DNA of 64,000 bases from positions 62,001 through 126,000 of the forward strand of contig CAWGZM010000010.1 in assembly GCA_963827065.1 (NCBI GenBank). Reading direction: 5' to 3'. The notes under the pieces were generated by a model that was not told the DNA's origin, ran no database searches, and worked only from the letters and a program-made list of their open reading frames with translations. How positions within the stretch are numbered: the stretch's first letter is position 1; each line of letters opens with the position of its first letter. The stretch is from JACVRW01 sp963827065 (GTDB lineage: Bacteria > Actinomycetota > Thermoleophilia > Solirubrobacterales > Thermoleophilaceae). The translations under genes were made by a program, and so were the position numbers. Below are positions 59,012-64,000 of this stretch, piece by piece.

Positions 59012-59045
59012 GGCGCCCATTGGAGCGAGTGCAGGTTATCCGGCC
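59012..59045 (-). repeat. duplicated upstream element of sulfotransferase paralog 2
   Basis: A 34-bp stretch matching 58166-58202, with a 3-bp length difference near its middle. It starts about 37 bp before the ATG. Confidence 0.65.
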
Positions 59046-59069
59046 TGCCCGACACCGGCGAAGCGGAGC

Positions 59070-59306
59070 TTACTTTCGGCCTGTCAGCAGGGAAATCGTC
59101 GCAGCCATCCCGCCGCCGATCACGAATCCGGCGACTGCAGCGCCGATCAGCGCATTGCGGCGGTTTTTCACGAGCTGCGCGCGCCAGTCTGTGACCTCGG
59201 CGACCTTCGAGCGCAGGTCCTCGACCGAGAAGGTGAGCTCGCGCCTCGTCTCCTCGATGGACGCACGGATCGTCTCCGGACTGCGCATCGGTGCTCCGTC
59301 AGCCAT
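59070..59306 (-). CDS. DUF3618 small membrane protein
   Basis: A 78-residue protein with the DUF3618 hallmark RASIEETRRELTFSVEDLRSKV in its first half and a single TM helix near the C-terminus. DUF3618 proteins are common in actinobacteria, often next to holin-like and DUF4235 genes as here, but the role is unknown. It is read right after the holin-like gene (its start is directly next to that stop), as part of a four-gene unit with small membrane proteins. Confidence 0.85.
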   Translation of the reverse strand: MADGAPMRSPETIRASIEETRRELTFSVEDLRSKVAEVTDWRAQLVKNRRNALIGAAVAGFVIGGGMAATISLLTGRK

Positions 59307-59783
59307 CTAGCGCGTGACCTCCTCGCCCTTCTCGAGCGTCCGCTTGACCTGATCGCGCTCGATCGTCTGCGATTCGAGCTCCGCGCGCGTCAGTTTGGCC
59401 TGCTCGATCGCCATGTCGGGCGTGGGCGGCGCGCCCTTCTGGAACAACCGGTAGGCGATGAAGCCGGCAATCGCGGCGAGAATGAACAGCAGCAGCGCGG
59501 TGATCCCGAAGCCTGGCCAGACGCTGTTCCAGTCGAACAGGTCGTTCAGGAACCATGCGAAGAAGTGGAAGAACATCGTCACGGCGAAGACGAGGAAAAC
59601 GCCGGCGGCGGCCGCGATGCCGGCGCCCTTGCCGAGCTTCGTGACCTTGTCGGTGACCTCGGCCTTGGCGAGCTCGATCTCCTCGCGGACGAGCAGCGAC
59701 GCCTTCTCTGAGACCTCGCCGACGATCTCGCCGAGCGACTTCTCAGCGGTGTCACGAGGCGGAATGCCGTTGCCGGGGCTCAT
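59307..59783 (-). CDS. holin-like superfamily protein (DUF1469, Phage_holin_3_6 type)
   Basis: A 158-residue protein with a cytoplasmic coil (LGEIVGEVSEKASLLVREEIELAKAEV) followed by two TM helices (about residues 52-80 and 90-115) and a long charged C-terminal helix. This matches the Phage_holin_3_6/DUF1469 type in actinobacteria, which is not tied to phages. ATG 59783 overlaps the 103-residue gene as ATGA, and the next gene follows at the stop. It may affect envelope stress or membrane shape; this is inference. Confidence 0.85.
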   Translation of the reverse strand: MSPGNGIPPRDTAEKSLGEIVGEVSEKASLLVREEIELAKAEVTDKVTKLGKGAGIAAAAGVFLVFAVTMFFHFFAWFLNDLFDWNSVWPGFGITALLLFILAAIAGFIAYRLFQKGAPPTPDMAIEQAKLTRAELESQTIERDQVKRTLEKGEEVTR

Positions 59784-60091
59784 CGCGCCAGGCGCCGCAG
59801 GACGAGGGCGAGCACCAGTCCGCCGGCGAAGGCCGCGCCGACGAAGGCCTCGGGCCGCTCGGCGAATGCGTCCTTGTCGTTGTGCTGGGCGCTCAAGGGA
59901 GACTCACCAAGCGGGCGATTACCCGCTGCGCCCTGATTGACACCCGTTGCCGGACCCGCACCCGCCCCAGTCGGTGGCGCTCCCGTCTCTCCAGCGGCCG
60001 TCCCGGCGGCCCGTGGGTCCGGGGCCGCGCCCTGCACGGCGGTGTCCTCGGCGGCGCCTTGGGCGGCGCCGGCGCTCGGCTCGTCGGCCAT
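59780..60091 (-). CDS. small membrane protein with Ala/Gly/Pro-rich N-terminus
   Basis: A 103-residue protein. The first 75 residues are low complexity (Ala, Gly, Pro, Thr, Glu) and likely disordered. The last 25 are a TM helix ending in an Arg pair (AFAGGLVLALVLRRLAR). I do not know a family. ATG 60091 shares a single base with the previous stop (TGATG), and its stop overlaps the holin-like gene. It is probably a partner of that gene. Confidence 0.65.
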   Translation of the reverse strand: MADEPSAGAAQGAAEDTAVQGAAPDPRAAGTAAGETGAPPTGAGAGPATGVNQGAAGNRPLGESPLSAQHNDKDAFAERPEAFVGAAFAGGLVLALVLRRLAR

Positions 60092-60228
60092 CAGTCGATG
60101 GGCGGGTCCTCGTGGAAGACCCGGACCCAGATCGCGGCAGCGAGCCTCGTCGCGACAATCGAGGTGAGCGCGCCGAGGCCGGCGAGCAGCCCGCTCCACA
60201 TCAGGCGCTTGGACAAATCGTTGTTCAC
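60091..60228 (-). CDS. DUF4235-like single-pass membrane protein
   Basis: A 45-residue protein with one or two hydrophobic helices (MWSGLLAGLGALTSIVATRLAAAIWVRVF) and the short DPPID ending. This fits small DUF4235 proteins, which are common in actinobacteria next to DUF3618 and holin-like genes. GTG 60228 is the only start that keeps the reading frame hydrophobic; earlier codons give Arg-rich, unlikely residues. It follows the TetR stop by ten bases. Confidence 0.65.
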   Translation of the reverse strand: MNNDLSKRLMWSGLLAGLGALTSIVATRLAAAIWVRVFHEDPPID

Positions 60229-60238
60229 GGCGCCGGAT

Positions 60239-60877
60239 TCAAGCAGACGCCGCCGCACTGCCCGGCCCCGCCGTCTCCAAGCCGCCGCAGATCGCCTCGA
60301 CCACGAGGCCCTTGGCCTGCTCGTACTCCTCATCGGTCCGGGGCAGCACCTCGAAGATCCAGCCCGTGAGCAGCTGCTCTATCGCCCCGTAGAAGCACAT
60401 GGCGGCGAACTCGGCGGGGATCGCGGGCTTGAACGAGCCGTCGGCGCGGGCCGACTCGACGATCCCCGCAATGCCCGAATAGGCCTCGCGGATCTTCTCC
60501 AGGTGGAGGGCGCCGAACGAGTTGGCCGCACGCGTGACCTCGACGATGATCACCTTCATCAGATCCGGATCGTGCCGGTAGGACTCGATGATGAAGCCGG
60601 CGACCCGATGCAGCTTCTCGCGCACGTCGAGGTCGCTCGCGTCGATCTCCGCGATCGCGTCGAGCATGATCTGCCAGCGCTCGAGGAAGAGCGTGTTGAG
60701 AATCTCCTCCTTGGAGTCGAAGTAGTGGTAGACGAGCCCGTAGGCCACGCCCGCCTCGTCCGCGACGTCCGACACGCGGCAGTGATGGAAGCCGCGCCGC
60801 GCGAACACGCGAACGCCCGCGTCGAGGATCAGCCTGCGCTTGTCGACCCCACCGTTCGACTTCGAAGCGGTGGCCAC
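60239..60877 (-). CDS. TetR-family transcriptional regulator
   Basis: A 212-residue TetR protein. The HTH is at about residues 13-60 (RRLILDAGVRVFARRGFHH, then VADEAGVAYGLVYHYF), followed by a ligand-binding domain of eight or so helices. The ligand pocket is not predictable. GTG 60877 shares one base with the nitrilase stop (TAGTG), so both are in one operon. The dyad at 61766-61781, upstream of nitrilase, is a good candidate operator for autorepression. Confidence 0.92.
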   Translation of the reverse strand: MATASKSNGGVDKRRLILDAGVRVFARRGFHHCRVSDVADEAGVAYGLVYHYFDSKEEILNTLFLERWQIMLDAIAEIDASDLDVREKLHRVAGFIIESYRHDPDLMKVIIVEVTRAANSFGALHLEKIREAYSGIAGIVESARADGSFKPAIPAEFAAMCFYGAIEQLLTGWIFEVLPRTDEEYEQAKGLVVEAICGGLETAGPGSAAASA

Positions 60878-61752
60878 TAGGCGCCCATCCCCGCTGCGCG
60901 ACCGCGCGCGGCGGCCCCGCTTCCCTCGAGCTCGCCCGGCCAGCGGTAGGCCGCGTCGACACGGTTCGCGAGGCTCGGGAGCTTCTCCCTGATCTCGTCC
61001 TGACGGGCGAGGTCGAGATCGGCGACGATCGCCGTCGCGCCCTCGGCGGGCGCGCGGGCCAGGACCTCGCCCCAGGGGTCGACGATCATCGAGTTGCCGT
61101 AGCTGTCGCCCTCGGGGCCGGGACGGTTGCCCTGGCCGGGCGCGATGACGAAGACCTGGTCCTCGATGGCCCGCGCCCGCAGCAGGATCTCCCAGTGGGC
61201 CTCGCCCGTGACGCGGGTGAAGTTCGCCGGGACGGTCACGATGCGAGCGCCCCTCAGCGCGAGGATCCGGTAGAGCTCGGGGAAGCGCAGGTCGTAGCAC
61301 ACCGAAAGGCCGAGGCCGACGCCGCCGGCGGTCTCGGATACGACGATCTCGTCCGCCGGCTCGGAGCTGTCGGACTCGCGGTACTCGACTCCGCCGACCT
61401 CCACGTCGAACATGTGGATCTTGCGGTAGACGGCCTTGAGCTCGCCGTCCGGGCCTACGTGAACGGAGGTGTTCGCGACTCGCTCTCGGCCCTCGCGACG
61501 CTCCGAGACCGAGCCCGCGACCAGATCGATCTCGAGCTCGCGGCCCAGCCCGCGCGCCCAGCTGACCGGGCGCCCATCGAGCGGCTCCGCGCCGGCGAGG
61601 TAGTCGCCGGTCGCGCCGCGGATGTCGAGCCGCTCGGGCAGGACAACCAACTCGGCGCCGTCCGCAGCGGCAGCGCGCACGAGCCGCTCGGCGGTCTCGA
61701 GGTTGCGCTCCGTGTCCACGGTCGATTCGAGTTGGACTGCGGCGGCCCGCAT
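60877..61752 (-). CDS. nitrilase superfamily amidohydrolase
   Basis: A 291-residue carbon-nitrogen hydrolase with the catalytic triad: Glu in VVLPERLD, Lys in YRKIHMFD and Cys in VCYDLRFPELYR. The context fits the Nit1/Nit2-like (omega-amidase or deaminated glutathione amidase) branch. ATG 61752 has GGAGGAG a few bases upstream. As the first gene of the operon with tetR, it may be induced by its substrate. Cytosolic. Confidence 0.93.
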   Translation of the reverse strand: MRAAAVQLESTVDTERNLETAERLVRAAAADGAELVVLPERLDIRGATGDYLAGAEPLDGRPVSWARGLGRELEIDLVAGSVSERREGRERVANTSVHVGPDGELKAVYRKIHMFDVEVGGVEYRESDSSEPADEIVVSETAGGVGLGLSVCYDLRFPELYRILALRGARIVTVPANFTRVTGEAHWEILLRARAIEDQVFVIAPGQGNRPGPEGDSYGNSMIVDPWGEVLARAPAEGATAIVADLDLARQDEIREKLPSLANRVDAAYRWPGELEGSGAAARGRAAGMGA

Positions 61753-61765
61753 CGCTCCTCCAGCG

Positions 61766-61781
61766 TTGACTGACCAGTCAA
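61766..61781. promoter_or_regulatory. TetR-type operator upstream of the nitrilase operon
   Basis: The 16-bp dyad TTGACTGACCAGTCAA has perfect 7-bp arms around AC and lies 14 bases before the nitrilase ATG. TACACT about 20 bases upstream may be a -10, so binding would block transcription at the start site. Confidence 0.7.
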
Positions 61782-61846
61782 TCTGCAGTGTAACCGCTAG
61801 GGGCGAGCGTCGGGGGCGGGCAGCGGCCGCAATAGCATCCGCCGGC

Positions 61847-62743
61847 ATGGCAACCGCGGCTGCGCTCTCGAGCACGGAGGCCCTGCCGGTCCGGGGTCCC
61901 GCCGTGCGTAGGCTCGGCCTGGCGTTGCCGCCCGAGCGGATGCCGCTCGTCCGGGATGGCCGGCCGCTCAAGCGCTGGTGCTACGTGGGCGTCTACACAG
62001 CGGAGCTCATGCTCTGCGTCGGCGAGGCCCACGTCGCCGGCCTGCCGAAGCGCTGGTGGGCGGTCGCGCTGCCGGACGGCACGCTCGTCGAGCGGACGAC
62101 CATCCCGCGTGGCGGAGTCGAGCTCAGCCCCAGCCGGGTGCGCGTTGCCGCGCGCGCCCAATGCGGCACCGACGTGTCGATCGAGCTCGAGCTTGGCGAC
62201 GCCGCGCCGATCGAGGTCGTCTCACCACACGGCGGCTCCTACATCTGGACGGCCAAGCGGGCGCCGGTCCAGGTCCGCGGAGAGGTGCGCGTGGGCAGCG
62301 AGCTATTCAGTTGTCACGGCGAGCACGGCTTCATCGACGAGTCCGCCGGCTACCACGCACGCCGCACCGCATGGCGCTGGTCCGCCGGCATCGGGCGCAG
62401 CGGCGACGGCCGCGCGGTCGCGTGGAATCTCGTCGACGGCGTGCACGACGGCCCGGAGGGGAGCGAGCGCACGGTCTGGATCGACGGCGAGCCGCACGAG
62501 GTCGCGCCGCAGCTGTTCGCCGCGGATCTCTCACGGGTCGGCGACCTCACCTTCGAGCGCTGGTCCGCGCGCGAGCACTCGATGTCGCTCGGCCTCGCGC
62601 GGAGCCGTTACGTGCAGCCGTTCGGGAAATTCAGCGGCGCGCTCCCAGGCGGACTCAGCGGCGGACTCAGCGACACGCTGCCCGGCGGGCTCGAGCTCGC
62701 CGAGGGCTATGGGGTTATGGAGGACCACGACGTCCGCTGGTAG
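61847..62743 (+). CDS. DUF2804 family protein
   Basis: A 298-residue DUF2804-like protein. The family start region shows LPLVRDGRPLKRWCYVGVY. The HGEHGFIDESAGYHARRTAWRW and VAWNLVDG segments resemble the conserved core, a beta-rich fold related to lipocalin-like domains. The biological role is unknown. The Gly-rich GALPGGLSGGLSDTLPGG stretch near the C-terminus has a short internal repeat. ATG 61847 was chosen. It is divergent from nitrilase. Confidence 0.85.
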   Translation: MATAAALSSTEALPVRGPAVRRLGLALPPERMPLVRDGRPLKRWCYVGVYTAELMLCVGEAHVAGLPKRWWAVALPDGTLVERTTIPRGGVELSPSRVRVAARAQCGTDVSIELELGDAAPIEVVSPHGGSYIWTAKRAPVQVRGEVRVGSELFSCHGEHGFIDESAGYHARRTAWRWSAGIGRSGDGRAVAWNLVDGVHDGPEGSERTVWIDGEPHEVAPQLFAADLSRVGDLTFERWSAREHSMSLGLARSRYVQPFGKFSGALPGGLSGGLSDTLPGGLELAEGYGVMEDHDVRW

Positions 62744-62832
62744 GCCCCTGGGTGGCGTACTGGGCGACATGGCGCGATGATCCCGGGCGCCGTGCGACAC
62801 GTGGGTGACGAGGGTTACGAGAGTGAGACAAG

Positions 62833-63867
62833 ATGCTGAAAATCGGGCTGCTGGCGCTCGCACTCGGCTTCGCCCAGGCCCAGCCCGTGCAGCCGGCGCC
62901 GGAGCCGGTCCGATTCACGGTCGCCGCATCCGGTGACTTCCTGATCCACACGCCGGTCGCGGCGCGTGCTCTTGCGCTCGGGGGCGGCTCGACCTACGAT
63001 TTCGCGCCGCTGTTCGATCCGGTCAAGCGCCACATCGCGGGCGCCGACCTCGCGCTCTGCCATGTGGAGACCCCGCTCGTCCCCGGCGCGGTGCAGGGCT
63101 ACCCGAGCTTCCGCACGCCGCCGGGCCTTGCGCGCTCGATCAGGAGGGTGGGCTGGGATGCCTGCAGCACCGCCTCGAACCACACCCTCGACGCCGGCCA
63201 GTACGGAATCGGGACCACCCTGCGCGCCCTAGATCGCGCCGGCATCCCGCACTTCGGCAGCGCGCGCTCCCAGGCCGAGAGCCGGCGCATCCCGTTGCTC
63301 GACGTCAAGGGCCTCGAAGTCGCCTTCCTCGCGTACACGGGCATCTCGAACGGGCAGGCGGTCCCGCACCCGTGGAGCGTCAGCTGGGAGAGCCCTGGCC
63401 GGATCGTGCGCGACGCGCGGCGAGCGCGGCGCAAGGGAGCGGACCTGGTGATCGTGAACATGCACTGGGGCGCCGAGTACGTGCACGAGATCACCGGCGA
63501 CCAGGCCGCGCTCGCGGACCGGCTCACGAAGTCGCGCGCGATCGACGCGATCGTCGGCCAGCATGCCCACGTCGTCCAGCCGATTCGCCGGGTGAACGGC
63601 AAGCCGGTCGTCTTCGGCGAGGGCAACCTCGTGTCGAACCAGACCGCCGCCTGCTGCCCGGCCGCGGCGCAGTACGGGTTGATCGCGCTCATCGATTTCA
63701 AGGTGCCGCCCGGTGCGCGTCCGCGGGCATCGCGGATCCGCTACGTGCCGACCTGGGTGAGCCATCCGGACTACAGCGTCGTTCCCGCGAAGCCGAGGAC
63801 GGCCGCTTGGAGCAGCACGGTCGGCATCGCCGGCAGGCGGCCGGGGATCCGCCCGCTGCGTCCATAG
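62833..63867 (+). CDS. CapA-like secreted metallophosphatase-fold protein
   Basis: A 344-residue protein with a signal peptide (residues 1-16) and the PGA_cap/CapA domain: ASGDFLIH, CHVETPLV, ASNHTLDAG, VNMHWGAEY, GQHAHVVQPI and VVFGEGNLV. These are the motifs of poly-gamma-glutamate capsule CapA/PgsA proteins, which share the calcineurin-like fold. Without neighbouring capB/C genes the role in capsule synthesis is unproven, and polymer processing is possible. ATG 62833. Confidence 0.9.
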   Translation: MLKIGLLALALGFAQAQPVQPAPEPVRFTVAASGDFLIHTPVAARALALGGGSTYDFAPLFDPVKRHIAGADLALCHVETPLVPGAVQGYPSFRTPPGLARSIRRVGWDACSTASNHTLDAGQYGIGTTLRALDRAGIPHFGSARSQAESRRIPLLDVKGLEVAFLAYTGISNGQAVPHPWSVSWESPGRIVRDARRARRKGADLVIVNMHWGAEYVHEITGDQAALADRLTKSRAIDAIVGQHAHVVQPIRRVNGKPVVFGEGNLVSNQTAACCPAAAQYGLIALIDFKVPPGARPRASRIRYVPTWVSHPDYSVVPAKPRTAAWSSTVGIAGRRPGIRPLRP

Positions 63868-63896
63868 GACACTAAGACCGTCCCGGGCCGGCGTCG

Positions 63897-64000
63897 TTAA
63901 ACGCGCGCCGCGCGCTGGCGCTGCAGCTCCGCCACGAGGGCCTTCTGGTGGAGCGCAGCCATCAGTTCACCGAGCGGCTCGAGGCCGCGGCCGATCAACT
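63897..64000 (-). CDS. 3' end of an unidentified gene at the window edge
   Basis: A minus-strand frame enters from the edge and ends at 63897 with about 33 codons (LGELMAALHQKALVAELQRQRAARV), predicted as a charged C-terminal helix. The rest lies outside, so no product can be named. The codon pattern resembles coding sequence. Confidence 0.45.
   Translation of the reverse strand, partial: LIGRGLEPLGELMAALHQKALVAELQRQRAARV

Noticed and set aside
59307..59783. Prophage holin
   Set aside because: The protein is of the chromosomal DUF1469 type and has no lysin, tail or integrase genes nearby; it is clustered with DUF3618 and DUF4235 genes.

Overview
The window is very GC-rich and gene-dense. 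Intergenic gaps are short, many starts are GTG or TTG, and co-directional genes are often coupled by ATGA, GTGA or TTGA overlaps. It contains a complete yrbE-yrbE-mkl-mce x6 lipid importer operon, HemQ, DUF3618, DUF4235 and PucR, DUF5937 and DUF2804 proteins. This points to Actinomycetota, most likely a non-mycobacterial soil lineage such as Thermoleophilia (Solirubrobacterales-like). The taxonomic call is inference from gene content only. No tRNA, rRNA, CRISPR array, transposase, integrase or phage module was seen.

Layout. 1-5.7 kb (minus strand): VOC protein, membrane protein, unknown protein, B3/4-domain protein, thioredoxin-fold protein and a large MMPL/RND transporter, the last four chained by overlaps. 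5.7-17.1 kb (minus): the Mce operon, read from 17.1 kb downward (two MlaE-type permeases, ATPase, six MCE proteins), with a 50-bp palindromic repeat between it and the MMPL gene. 17.2-24.3 kb (plus): lipoprotein, a LuxR-type ATPase regulator, a dipeptide-epimerase/DUF1611 pair resembling the DgcA-DgcN D-glutamate pathway, and a cupin gene whose divergent MarR-like neighbour looks decayed. 24.2-31 kb (minus): PucR regulator, PII protein lacking the modifiable Tyr51, Amt ammonium channel, and B12-dependent methionine synthase with a strong palindrome before its start. 31-43.9 kb: secreted subtilase, SDR, a glycosyltransferase-flippase fusion, HemQ, ferredoxin-NADP reductase, RDD protein, Ppx/GppA-HD, FAH-family hydrolase, AarF kinase, and DNA glycosylase. 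43.9-45.1 kb: a tandem hairpin repeat and a divergent Fe-S cluster set (IscA-type carrier facing bolA-grxD).

45-48 kb holds two more copies of the dispersed palindrome, an ArsR/DUF5937 regulator whose start codon lies inside a palindromic operator, small thiol and unknown proteins, and an NAD-epimerase with an altered YxxxK motif. 48-57.5 kb (plus) is a run of mostly membrane proteins (DegV, AI-2E family, UPF0104, truncated holin-like, ZIP-like, DUF389, LapA-like, K+ channel) that includes a frameshifted YihY/BrkB pseudogene. 57.4-60.2 kb (minus) holds two sulfotransferase paralogs with duplicated upstream elements and a DUF3618/holin/DUF4235 membrane cluster. 60.2-64 kb has a TetR-nitrilase operon with a clear TetR-type operator, a DUF2804 protein, a CapA-like protein and the edge of one more gene.

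The most interesting items are the dispersed perfect palindromes, the D-glutamate-type gene pair, the PII Tyr51 loss, the glycosyltransferase-UPF0104 fusion, the sulfotransferase pair with duplicated upstream elements, and the decayed genes.
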